Shown here: positions 53,455-63,275 of the stretch, piece by piece
Layout: the number at the start of each line of letters is the position of its first letter
Numbering within the stretch: position 1 is the first letter of the stretch
DNA from: Euborellia annulipes
Lineage: Eukaryota; Arthropoda; Insecta; Dermaptera; Anisolabididae
NCBI GenBank assembly: GCA_023213315.1
Contig: JAKCPI010010729.1
Location: 1-64,000, forward strand
Direction of reading: 5' to 3'
Length of the DNA: 64,000 bases
Position numbers and translations under genes: made by a program
The notes under the pieces: generated by a model
What the model was told of the DNA's origin: nothing
Database searches by the model: none
The model's input: the letters and a program-made list of their open reading frames with translations, nothing else

Positions 53455-53485
53455 AAGCCGTGACGTCAAAGGCCGTGACGTCACA
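53455..53485. promoter_or_regulatory. Two CRE-like sites in tandem
   Basis: TGACGTCA occurs at 53461-53468 and 53476-53483 within the 12-bp direct repeat GCCGTGACGTCA. Further CG-containing words flank it (TGTCGCG, GGGACGAC). This could be a CREB/ATF-responsive region or a small duplicated repeat. No transcript is visible. Confidence 0.3.
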
Positions 53486-53859
53486 AGCTGGGACGACAAA
53501 AATAGGAAAGTTGAAATTTAATATGACGAATAATAAAAAAATAATTGTGAAAATTAATTATTCAATTTTTAAATTGATAAAATATAATTTTTAAAATAAT
53601 TTAAAATGATTCAAATCTTCAATTACTATATAAATATTGTTCTCAGTTTTTAACATACATTGATTTCCCATTATCATTCCCATTTTCCAATTATTAAGTT
53701 AAGATTAAAAACGCGATTTTAATACCCTTAATTGAATAAGTTTCTGAAAATTTTCAGTTAAACGTCTACGATCAGAAAAAAAGTTTCACTTGCATCGTGG
53801 TTTCATAAAACCACACAATGAATTTTTTTTATAATTTATTTCATTTAATCCTATGGTTT

Positions 53860-53995
53860 TACAGTTGGAACTAGATGAAACATTCTTAAATTTAATAAAA
53901 TTCTCATCTAATTATAGAAAAATAAACTAAAAATAAAAACCTTTTTAAACTTAACCTAGTTTGTAGTTTTATATTTTTCTATATATAGATGAGAA
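53860..53995. repeat. Short inverted repeat
   Basis: AAATTCTCATCTAATTATAG (53899) pairs with CTATATATAGATGAGAATTT (53979) around a 60-bp spacer that contains CTTAACCTAGT, a phrase also found at the edges of the 16.5-17.1 kb palindrome. It may be a relic of the same family. Confidence 0.5.
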
Positions 53996-54032
53996 TTTAA
54001 TTAAATTTATTTCATTAAAATTTTGTATGTTA

Positions 54033-54520
54033 GATTAATGATATGAAAGGAGGATGCAGCCAATAATAAAAAGTAAAAAGCATCTATTTTGTTAACACTC
54101 TTTATTTCGGAACGTTTCGGCTATGATCAACAAAGCCATCTTCAGCCCTTCAAGAGTATATTTTATATTATTCACATACAAAATAGATATTGTCAGTATA
54201 AATATAATACAGATCATATGTATTAAGTCGAATGTATTATTTCAATTTTTGTTACCCACAAGAGAGTAAGAGAGCAAAGCTTTGAATCAATCTCTTTCTC
54301 TCTTGTGGGTAACAAAATTGAAATAATACATTCGACTTAATACATATGATCTGTATTATATTTATACTGACAATATCTATTTTGTATGTGAATAATATAA
54401 AATATACTCTTGAAGGGCTGAAGATGGCTTTGTTGATCATAGCCGAAACGTTCCGAAATAAAGAGTGTTAACAAAATAGATGCTTTTATTATTGGCGCAT
54501 CCTCCTTCATATCATTAATC
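54033..54520. mobile_element. Near-perfect palindrome, about 225-bp arms
   Basis: The arms (54033 to about 54265 and about 54290 to 54520) differ at only a few positions. They run from ATTAATGATATGAAGGAGGA through GCTTTTATTATTGG, the hammerhead-like motif and CATTCGACTTAATACATATG to AATTTTGTTACCCACAAGAG, around a short pyrimidine/purine spacer. Recent inverted duplication or conversion is implied. The open frames inside are mirror images and not coding. Confidence 0.95.
54413..54456 (+). ncRNA. Hammerhead-like motif (in both arms)
   Basis: CTGAAGA (54418-54424), one base, a GGCT/AGCC stem with 11-base loop, GAAACGTT (54445-54452), then CC facing GG upstream. The inverted twin lies near 54108-54140. 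Helix I has only two clear pairs. Confidence 0.35.
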
Positions 54521-55258
54521 CAATTGTATAACAGCCACAATTGTTATAAATTTTGTATGTTAATTTTCAATGGCTGTTTAAGGTTAAGATAAAATGCTGA
54601 TAAATTCCATTATCATTCAAAGATGAAGAAATGTCTTGTTAAATAAATTAATTATTTTTGTTTCTGCTAATAGCTTGTATTTTAAAAATTGATTAAAAAA
54701 AAAAAATAAATAATAACAGAAGCTTTGGATAAAAAAATTTAGGTTACAAAAAAACAAAACGCATCAATGCAGTTACTATATACCCTTAGGGGGATTTCCT
54801 CCCTGTGATGATTAAATCACACTTTGGTTGCACACAAACACACACACACACTTTACTGATATATATATTATATATATAACATAAAATGGGAACACAACAA
54901 CCAAAAAAAAAACGCAAAACATCCCGACAGAGAGAGTGAAAATAATTGATTTTTGATTGCTAAGTTGATGCGTGCTCCGCTCTCTCTTTTTCTCACATTT
55001 TTTTGTAGAAGAGAAAGAGGGAGAGGGACAGACACGTGGACGAAACTAGATCTGATAATATTTAAAAAAAAAAAATGTTTTAGTTTGAAAATATGAAAAA
55101 AATATAATTTGAAATAACAAATTAAGATTTTTTTTGTAGAATTGAAATATTTTGATTTACAAAGACAAAGGAACTATTAACCCAGTTGAGTCACTATTGG
55201 GATTGGAGACTCTAATATCATCTTTAATCGCTAATCTATTATATAAAACTACCAAAAA

Positions 55259-55314
55259 TCCAATACTTTCTCTCTATATAAATTAAAATATATAGAGGTA
55301 AGAGAAAGTAAAAA
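55259..55314 (-). mobile_element. Solo hairpin A (HP copy 16)
   Basis: ATCCAATACTTTCTCTCTAT ... ATATAGAGGTAAGAGAAAGT is a complete A hairpin with no body. It shows that this end can exist alone. Confidence 0.8.
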
Positions 55315-55395
55315 GATAATATAATGCATTTATTTAATCGAAAATACTGTATTTCCGAAAAGATTAAGTGAACCTGTGGGCTTTAGGTGACGGTA

Positions 55396-55747
55396 CAGTC
55401 AGCACCACAAGTGCGAGATCTGCTCGAGAGTGAGCCTTGAGCTTAGGCAACCAAAATGCTTAGCCTTCGGGTGAGTTGTCTTAAAAGAAGTTTTTCTCCT
55501 TCAGTTGGTTTATTTGTTACTTTCTCTTACCTATATACAGTAAGTATATATGGAGAGAGAGAAAGTATTGTGATCATGTCAAAAATTCGATGTCGATATT
55601 TTTTTAAATTTCATTTAAGTTCTTTTCCGGCATCGAAGGCCATTTAGACCCCGTTCCTATTTATTTAAATTTATATATTTTAAAAATATTGGTTTGGTTA
55701 ACTAAGCTCAAGGCCTCGAGTACAACAGGCACTTGTGGCGCCGATTG
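55396..55747. mobile_element. Mariner-like MITE with HP fragment inside
   Basis: Inverted ends CAGTCAGCACCACAAGTGCG / CAATCGGCGCCACAAGTGCC continue as CTCGAG and CCTTGAGCTTAG..AACCAAA, flanked by TA (55394-55395 and 55748-55749). An HP A-end fragment (about 55519-55605) is nested in the middle. No coding. Confidence 0.85.
55519..55605 (+). mobile_element. HP element copy 17, A-end fragment
   Basis: Hairpin A (ACTTTCTCTTACCTATATAC ... GAGAGAGAGAAAGT) plus GATCATGTCAAAAATTCGAT, GTCGATATTTTT. It stops after about 87 bp inside the mariner-like MITE. Confidence 0.8.
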
Positions 55748-55815
55748 TACCAGGATTTTGTGAAGAGGCGGCCCGAAATATTTGATGTAGTGAAGAGTAG
55801 TAGATGTTAAATTTG

Positions 55816-56121
55816 AATGAATAATAAATTTTTATCAAAATCGTTTGAGGAAATCGAAAATCAGTAAAGTACTAGTACTGTTGGTTTATTTAAAAACTTG
55901 TTTTCCGAGTCAGGGAGGTACTTAAATTTCACTCTCCAAGTGATTTTGCTTCTTATTTCAAAATGACAACAGACATACAGGTAGATCATTTTGAGGAACT
56001 CACTTTTTTCGACTCAAAACGTGTATTTCCATCTAACAAGTAAGTCTGGATATCGAATTTTTCGAAATGAGTGAAATATTTTCTCTCTATATATTAATAT
56101 ACACATAGATAAGAGAAATTA
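55816..56121 (-). mobile_element. HP element copy 18 (B end missing, diverged)
   Basis: Body from ATTTTTATCAAAATCGTTTG through TCAGTAAAGTACTAGTACTG, TTTCGACTCAAAACGTGTAT and ATATCGAATTTTTCGAAATG to a decayed hairpin A ending GATAAGAGAAATT. Substitutions are frequent, so this is an old copy. Confidence 0.8.
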
Positions 56122-56995
56122 AGAAGTATCTCTTGAAAATTTTAATATTATCATCATGATATGGAACGAAAAGGCAGACAAAAGATAAACTCTTTATCAT
56201 AGCAAAAAGTGAGAGTCCATTCATTCGAATTTTGACATTATTATTGTTAATCATGTCATTTCATGCCTTCTGCAAACACTATTTATCGAGATTATAAATG
56301 TGATTGCTACTCAAAACGTCGATAAATAAATTATCTCTCCGCTCCAGCTATTAATTAATAATCTACTTAGACATCAATATCTACTCATTGAGCTAATGCG
56401 ATTCTGACTGGTCAAAAAAATGGGAGCTTATTATTATTATTAGGCTCAATTGTAGTACACTTTGCACTAATTAGTATTTTTAAATATATAGAGAGAGAAA
56501 GTATTGCGATCATGTCAAAATTTTCGAGATTTTGATGGATAGGCCCATACATGTTTTGAGGTCCCCTGAGTCCCAAAAAAGTGGGTCCCGCAAATTGGTC
56601 TGACTGTGTGTCTGTCTGTGTGTAACGATTTTTAGCATGAAGAATTAGAGCTACCGGATTGAAATTTTATATTCAAGTTAGGTAGCCTACACTCCCGGAC
56701 ACTCAAAATAAGCTTTTGAACAAAATCGATCAAAAAGTACTAGTATTTTACTGATGTACTTTTTAAGTTTATTTTCGATTTTCTCAAAATTCGCTCCAAC
56801 GATTTTGATTAAAATTCAAAAATCAATTATTTTTTAGATGCTCTTTAAAAGGTATGTTCTCATTTTGCCCTTGAAATTTTTTGAAGCACACTTTACTCTT
56901 GTACTTCATAGGAAAGATAGGATAAATGGTTGCCATGATAACAGAATAAAGCTTTTTCTTTTTAGATTAAAATTCATATAAATCAACTATTTTTT

Positions 56996-57265
56996 GCCCC
57001 CGGGTGTGGCGTAGTAGGTAGCGTGCCTACCTCCTATACCAAACGTCGCGGGTTCGGACCCAGGCAGTCCGATGATTTTATTTAAGCCTTCTGGATACCA
57101 GATGGCTTAAATAGAAATGCCTGAACCCATAATAGATAATATTATATTACAACGGTTATCGTCAAAGTCTTAAATGGCCTAAGTTGCCGAAAAGACAGTG
57201 TGAATGTGTGTGTGAGTGTGAGTGTGAATGAGAAAAAAGTGTGAATGTTTTAAAATAAAAAAAAC
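56996..57265 (+). mobile_element. SINE-A copy 6a
   Basis: Head GTGTGGCGTAGTAGGTAGCG, box-B GGTTCGGACCC, GCAGTCCGATGATTTTATTT, TTGCCGAAAAGACAGTGTGA, TGTGAG tail and A tract. The flanks are ACTATTTTTT (56986-56995 and 57266-57275). Its head is closer to copy 1 than to copy 6b. Confidence 0.93.
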
Positions 57266-57277
57266 ACTATTTTTTAT

Positions 57278-57532
57278 GCCCTCGGGGCTTGGTGTAGAGG
57301 TTAGCGTGCTAACCTCGTATACAAAACGTCGCGGGTTCGGACCCTAGGCAGTCCGATGATTTTATTTAAGCCAAATGGATACCAAATGGCTTAAATAAGA
57401 ATGCCTGGACCCCATATATGTATATTAAATCAATAACGGTTATCGTAAATGTCTTACATGGCCTGAGTTGCCTAAGAGACAGTGTGAATGTGTGTGTGAG
57501 TGTGAGTGTGAATGAGAAAAAAAGTGGGAATG

Positions 57533-57559
<27 letters not shown>
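57278..57559 (+). mobile_element. SINE-A copy 6b
   Basis: Head GCCCTCGGGGCTTGGTGTAG, box-B GGTTCGGACCC, TTGCCTAAGAGACAGTGTGA, tail and an A tract of more than 20 bases. Flanks ACTATTTTTTAT (57266-57277 and 57560-57571). It is inserted at the same target word as copy 6a, giving two SINEs head to tail. Confidence 0.93.
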
Positions 57560-57563
<4 letters not shown>

Positions 57564-57800
57564 TTTTTTATATGCCCTTGAAAAAATATATCAGTCAAAT
57601 TTTTCGTGAAAATTGTTTGAAGTACACTTTACTTATGTAGTATTTCAGATTTTTCAAATTCATTTTCCGGCTGGTTCTTCCTTCCTATAGAGCCAATGTT
57701 AAATTCCTATGGGGATTAGCAATGTTTAATATATCTCGACACACAAAAATCTGGTGTGACAGCACAACTGTGTGCCAGACACACCAAATTTTTCTAGTTT

Positions 57801-59016
57801 TTTTTTTTTTTTTTTGTATAACGTGAAAAAGATAATTATTAGGAAATGAATAGACAGACATTCATTGCCTCCGTGATGCTTGTTACTTGTCGCGAATTGG
57901 TAATTCCGGTACAATTAATTCACTTGGAAGGGCATTAGCGTGACAATCTCATTTCTAAAGAGAGAAATACCCTTAACAGAGAGAGAGAAGGTTCAGTCTC
58001 TCTTTGTCTCTTTTGGGCTTATGTATGGATCAATGCAAGGGATGCACTCACTCCCTCTCTCTACATGCAGCCTGATGCTGTTGCTAATTAATTAAATTAA
58101 TTGAATTAATCGGAGGATCAAAGGATCACTATCGCCATAGAGGAAGAGAACATAGTATCTCTTGATAATTCGCAGACCATTTGACTAACGGGAGATATTA
58201 ATTTTCAACTATCAAAGAATAAAACAGTCAAATAATTCAGTTCAATAAATTACTTTTAAAAAAGGAGTGATTTTTTTATTGAAATTATGGGGCTCATAAT
58301 TATAACTACGAAGTGAATTTACTTATTAACCGAAATATAGAATTAATGAAAAACATAACCGAATATTAATTAATTCAAATAAGCGAAAGATAGCAGGGAG
58401 TTGTACCACGGACTTGCCGATGTGTACTCAGCATGCCCTACTACTAGACCACAGTACAGCATTCGATTATTTGAATTTGATAGATCGCTAATTTCAGTCT
58501 GCGGCAGTACGGCGGTTCCTACATTTTTCACTTAATTGAATTGATAAATATTCGGTAATATATGTTTTTCATTATTAATGTATTCATATAACACATATGA
58601 TAAAGAATGTCAGTTTTCTAGTTATGCAACGTTTTGATACTAATTTGTGCCTTTTTCAAATCACTCAAGCTTATACCAGTTCATTTGCTCTCTTGAGGAA
58701 AATTTTATTTTTATGTATATTTTGTAACAACTGAGAGAACTGAAAAATGTACAAATAAGTGATGAAATGTTGTACTCAATAGGTAAAATAAATATAATTT
58801 ATTAAAAAACACTAATAAATCATATGCTTAAAGGAGGGTTTTTTTTTTTTTAATTCCAGTCAAGGAATTGCATTTTTCAACTAATATAAAAACAATAAAA
58901 ATAATTTTTTTTTAATTATTGTAAAAAGAGTTAATTAATATAGAGTTATATTCTGTTGAAATAGACTATTCGGTATAGCAAAGGTGACCCACCGAGATTT
59001 ATTATGCACCAACAAC
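57801..59016. other. Unassigned interval
   Basis: Contains GAGAGA near 57980 and a tRNA-like relic (listed separately). The remaining sequence is AT-rich and unique in the window. Confidence 0.5.
58395..58458 (-). mobile_element. tRNA-like relic
   Basis: Minus strand TACTGTGGTCTAGTAGTAGG has the layout of a D arm with box-A. About 33 bases later GTGGTACAACTCCCTGC resembles a T arm with a mutated box-B. The acceptor stem does not pair. It is a pseudogene or SINE head, not an intact tRNA. Confidence 0.4.
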
Positions 59017-59291
59017 CAAGGGCGGATCCAGAGATATTTCTCGGGGGGGGGGGGGGTAATCTGGTGTGACTGGTCGCACAGCACACTATTTTTTCTTAAT
59101 TTCGGTAATTTAAAGGCGCATTCTGTACTTGTTTGCCAGAATATAAATACAAATCAAATTTTTAAGCATTAATTTCTAAAATTTTACATTAAAAATAATT
59201 TTTTTTTTTTTTTTTGAAAAAAAAGTACTTTTTTCAAATATCGGGGGGGAGGGGGGGGGGGGGGTAATTACCCCTCTTGTATCTGCCCTTG
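59017..59291. mobile_element. hAT-type MITE (GCGGATCC family), reference copy
   Basis: Ends CAAGGGCGGATCCAG and GTATCTGCCCTTG, octamers CCAACAAC (59009-59016) and CCAACAAT (59292-59299). Just inside the left end is TAATCTGGTGTGACTGGTCG, then CACAGCACACTATTTTTTCT and TTTCGGTAATTT, which is the left arm of HP hairpin B with scattered changes. Two G homopolymers (59043-59056, 59243-59264) lie near the ends. Non-coding. Confidence 0.93.
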
Positions 59292-59386
59292 CCAACAATA
59301 CTATTCTCGATAAATTAAAATAATTAAAAACTAAAATAATTTTTTTTAATAATAATCATATAAGGTGTAGCTTTTGAAGTTGTGGC

Positions 59387-59506
59387 TGTGATTATAATGG
59401 AGTGATGGAAATATCAGCTTTAGGTTCAATAAAAGACGTTTCGGTCTTATTCTGGGAGTTTTATTGAACCTAGAACATTTCAATTTGGCTGATATCTCCA
59501 TTATAA
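59387..59506. repeat. Inverted repeat with GAAACGTC trace
   Basis: GATTATAATGGAGTGATGGA, AATATCAGC and AGGTTCAATAAAA pair with TTTTATTGAACCTAG, GCTGATATCTCCATTATAAA across a centre holding GACGTTTCGGTC. Read on the minus strand the centre is GACCGAAACGTC, again the 3' half of the hammerhead-like motif. Upstream CTGANGA is not intact. Confidence 0.7.
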
Positions 59507-61095
59507 ACATATAAGATGTCAATTACATCGCAACGTCATGAAAATTGTTAGATGCGTCCTTGTTTCCAAAAAAAATTAGGCATTCCTACGGTAGAGCGAT
59601 TAATTAATTCAATCAATAGCCTATAGTGTTTTTATACGTGTATATGAACGTATTTATTATATTTATTTTTCAAAAAAAATAACCAAATTTTAATTATTCA
59701 AATTCATTGACTTAGAGTAGAAATGATATAAAGAGAAAATAAATTTATTAGCCTCATCTATTCTCTTCTATCAGTAGTTTTGCGCTTAAAAAAAAAAGAA
59801 GTAAAGAAGGAGGGAATAAATTAAAAATTTGCATATATAGTTGAATGTTTAACAAATGAGCGTTATGTAAAATATTTGATTCTTTAATGACTTAGACTTA
59901 AATGATATACGATTAATTTATTCTGGCGGATCATTGGAAAAAAAATTTTTTTTAAATAATCATCTTAAGTAGGCAATTATGAAAATTTACATTTTAAAGC
60001 CTAATAAAATATTTGTTAATGATACTATCTGAATGTAAAGCAGTGAGTTAAATAAAAAAAAAAAGTTTCTTCTTTAGTAAATATTAATCAATTTCTCTCT
60101 CTTTGTTTAACTTTAAGATCTTTTCGATATGTATGACAAAGTGGCGAAAATTAGTTAACAAGCGAGGGGAGAAGAGGACGGCGGGGGGGGGGGGGGCTAT
60201 GAATACTAATATTATCTATTAATAGGTGATGTTTTAAATTTATCAAGATTAAAATTCAAACTCAGATAAAACACATTTTTCGCTGATCTTTTTTTTTTTT
60301 TTCTTTCTCCAGCAGCCGGTCCCGCTTGTTATTACGACAAATTAACGCCCCTCCTACCTCTTCTCTTCTCTTGCTCGTTTTCCTTGAGGGTCTTTCAAGA
60401 TAATTCTTAAGATGGTGAGACCACGTTCAGGAATGCTACTCCTCTCTTCAAGAAGAACGTGTCTGCATGTGTATGTATGAATTTAGTCCAGTAAAGAACG
60501 ACCGACAAAATAATAATAATAATAATAATAATAAATACTCCCCCCTCCCCTCCGGAAAATCAAATCATCATAATAATAATCCTCTTAAATTGAAAATGTC
60601 ATTTATTAGCGAAAAAAATATATTAAGGTAAAGGTAGAAGGGGAGAAAATTAAATTAAATGAAAGCGAGAGAATATTTTAAATATTTTTCAACGGGAGAG
60701 AATTTTTTTTTTTTTAGGCTTGGAATTAATATTTGTAACGAACCGAATTAGAGGTGGAAAAAATAATATTACAACACAAAAAATTTATAGGGAATTTTAA
60801 TTTTACCTAATGACATACATACATAATTTAGTAAAAGAAAAAAATAAAGCTTTTTAGGAATAATAAATATTATATGCAAAAACCATGTGAGTATATTAAA
60901 ATTTATCTAATTATATTAATATTTTATCTCCCAACGGGGCCATGGGCGTATCCAGGGATGGGGGCAATAAAAAATTAAATAATTCGATATCGAGATGATG
61001 GATATAAGTCTACACATAAATGTGGGATTGTACAATTTTTCATTTAAATTTCTTGGATATAAGAAAATTTATTTGTATTTGGGGCAAGGTAGTGG
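59507..61095. other. AT-rich interval with microsatellites
   Basis: (AAT)n lies at 60510-60534, a G homopolymer at 60183-60196 and T tract at 60290-60302. A single hAT-like end CATGGGCGTATCCAGGG is at 60941-60957, similar to the outer MITE at 47294. No gene. Confidence 0.55.
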
Positions 61096-61109
61096 TAGCT
61101 TATTAAAAC

Positions 61110-61241
61110 AATATATGTTATATTATTTTGATTTTATTTTTGGCTGCAACTGTTTTTAGGCCTGACGATGATGGTGGGATGCCATCGAAACTGTTAGTTA
61201 CAGTTCGGATCAAAAATAAAATCAAAATAATATAACATATT
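61110..61241. mobile_element. Inverted repeat with hammerhead-like centre
   Basis: ATATGTTATATTATTTTGAT and TTTATTTTTG pair with the exact inverse at 61210-61240. The centre has CTGACGA (61162-61168), one base, a perfect GATGG/CCATC stem and GAAAC (61187-61191). ACGT is replaced by ACTGT and helix I is not evident. Confidence 0.6.
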
Positions 61242-61249
61242 TTGTTCTG

Positions 61250-61618
61250 TGTGTGAACAAAATATCTCAAGAACCAAAAGAGCTACGAGGTTGAAATTTT
61301 AAATTTAAGTTAGGGTCCCCCATGTGACTAGGGTTTCTCAAAATAATCGATTAATCACCGATTATTTTCGTAAAAATCTGGTGCAACCAGTCACACCAGA
61401 TTTTTTCTCATAGGAAAGATAGCAGAAATGGTTGCCATGGTAACAAAATATAAATATTTTCCCATACTTATAAATTTTAATTTTACAACTTGAAATTCGA
61501 ATGTACAGTCGGAAACTAATCATATGTCGACACAAAAAATCTGGTGTGGCAAGTACAGAACACAACTTTCGATTACCGAAAGTTGTGTGCTGTGCGACCA
61601 ATCACACCAGATTTTTTC
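61250..61618 (+). mobile_element. HP element copy 21 (A end missing, internal deletion)
   Basis: Starts at the CTGTGTGTGAACAAAATATC region of the older subfamily. After TAAGTTAGGGTCCCC the body is replaced by a miniature hairpin B (61376-61404, AAATCTGGTGCAACC/AGTCACACCAGATTT), then resumes at CTCATAGGAAAGATAGCAGA and ends in a normal hairpin B (61533-61616). It illustrates how B ends appear inside bodies. Confidence 0.82.
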
Positions 61619-62329
61619 AAGATCATCTTGAATTTGAGTCAGTGTAAAGCCTTCTATAATTTAAGATTAAGCTTATTACCAGACTATATCGTTGATATCA
61701 ATGAATATGTTAAAACATACTAAGTGTTTTTGATTGATTTAATTTTAATTAATTTAATTAATTTATGTGTTTATAGTAAAAAAAAAATACTTTTCTGTTC
61801 TATTTAGAGCAAAGATAGGGTACAAAATTTAGGTGAGCAAAAAAACTTTTTAATCAGGGCCTACCACAAAAACCTATTATTACCTTACAATTCGAGTTAT
61901 ACTGAATATATTCGAAAATTTTGTATCTAGTTATGGAAACGAAGGGCGTTCAACAAAAGGGATTGTCTGAGAGAAGAGAAGAAGCCTGAATGTCAATCCG
62001 ATCAGAGTGTGGTAGAGAGAGCCTAATCCTTTGAATATTATCATATTAAGCTTCTAATAATAATGTTTAAAATCGAGATTCAGGAATGGATTTAGATTTA
62101 AGTCAAGGAATTAGAGATTTGAAGAGGAAAAATTTTCTTTTATTAGTGTTAGATGGGGACTGTTAAAATGTTGTTATGCTAAATGTAGAATGCCCAACCT
62201 GCGGACTCTTTGAATATGAATTTGAAATAAATAACGTAATCAATGTTAAATGCTAAATTTAGTAGAATATTCAACTCTTTTTTTACACGAATATGAAATA
62301 ACACCCTTAAACAATAAGAACAAAAAAAC

Positions 62330-63001
62330 AAAAATCTGGTGTGACTGGCGCACAGCACACAACTTTCTCTTACCTTCGGTAATCGAAAGTTGTGTACTGT
62401 GCTTGTCACACCAGATTTTTTGTGTCTACATATATTTAGTTCCCGACAGTACGGAACATATGAATTCAGATGTAAAATTTATAAGTATGGGAAAATATTT
62501 ATATTTTGTTACTATGGCAACCATTTCTCCTATCTTCCCTATGAAATACAAGAGTAAAGTGGTCTTCAGAAGATTTCAATTTCAAAATGAGAATATACAT
62601 TTGAAAGAGCATCTGAAAAATAATTGATTTTTGAATTTAAAAAAAAATCGTTGGAGCAAATTTTGAGAAAATCGAAAAAAACTGAAAAAGTGCATCAGTA
62701 AAGTACTAGTACTCTTTGGCCGATTTTGATTAAAAGCTTATTTTCCGGTCCCGGGGGTGTTTAACTTAAATATAAAATTTCAACCTCCTAGCTCAATTCC
62801 TTCATGCTTAAAATTGAACACACACCCACCCACCCACCCACCCACCCACAGACAGACCATGTCGCGAAAACCACTTTTTTGGATTCAGGGGACCTCAAAA
62901 CGTGAAGATCCATCAAAATCTCGACATCGAATTTTTGACATGAAACCAATACTTTCTCTCATATATATATATTACATATATACATAGGTAAGAGAAAGTA
63001 A
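62330..63001 (-). mobile_element. HP element copy 22 (B to A, full length)
   Basis: Complete young-subfamily copy: hairpin B (62332-62421), GTGCATCAGTAAAGTACTAG, CCC ACC run (62824-62848), ACATCGAATTTTTGACATGA and hairpin A (62950-63000). The left flank AAAAAAAC precedes AAAAATCTGG and the right flank after GAGAAAGT is AAAAAAAC, an exact 8-base direct repeat. This may be a target duplication, although the A tracts make chance possible. Confidence 0.95.
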
Positions 63002-63083
63002 AAAAACTAGATAATGGTTTGAACTTCCAATGAAAGAACAGTCGATTGTTTCCTTAATTTATTTATTATTCAAGTTCGCAAAC

Positions 63084-63170
63084 GCCCTCGGGCTTGGAGT
63101 AGGGGTTAGCTAGTCTCGTATACCAAGGGTCGCGGGTTCAGACCCCAGGCAGTCCGATGATTTTAAGCCA
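63084..63170 (+). mobile_element. SINE-A copy 7, 3' truncated
   Basis: GCCCTCGGGCTTGGAGTAGG, CGCGGGTTCAGACCCCAGGC and AGTCCGATGATTTTAAGCCA are present, after which the SINE stops and a MITE fragment follows directly. Box-B is GGTTCAGACCC. Confidence 0.85.
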
Positions 63171-63177
63171 TTTTGCC

Positions 63178-63275
63178 ATTTTTAAAAATAAAATTTAATT
63201 CCCACAAAAAATATTTTTCTCAAATCTCGGGGGGGGGGGATTACCCCACTCCACTCCCCTTGTATCGACCGTTGG
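63178..63275 (+). mobile_element. hAT-type MITE fragment, right end
   Basis: AAAAATAAAATTTAATTCCC, ATTTTTCTCAAATCTCGGGG, CCCCTTGTATCGACCGTTG matches the right third of the 59-kb MITE with a damaged terminus. Confidence 0.65.

Larger units (their letters stand above)
56478..57800 (+). mobile_element. HP element copy 19 (A to B) carrying two SINEs
   Basis: The copy starts inside hairpin A (AGAGAGAGAAAGTATTGCGA), proceeds through TCTGTCTGTGTGTAACG (no GGGT run) and AAGTACTAGTATTTTACTGA to TGGTTGCCATGATAACAG. After the SINE pair the body resumes at CCCTTGAAAAAATATATCAG with a partial repeat of the TTTGAAG.ACACTTTACTTATG block. It ends in hairpin B with a shortened stem (57748-57800). The repeat of that block implies an extra duplication or a second copy. 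Confidence 0.8.
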
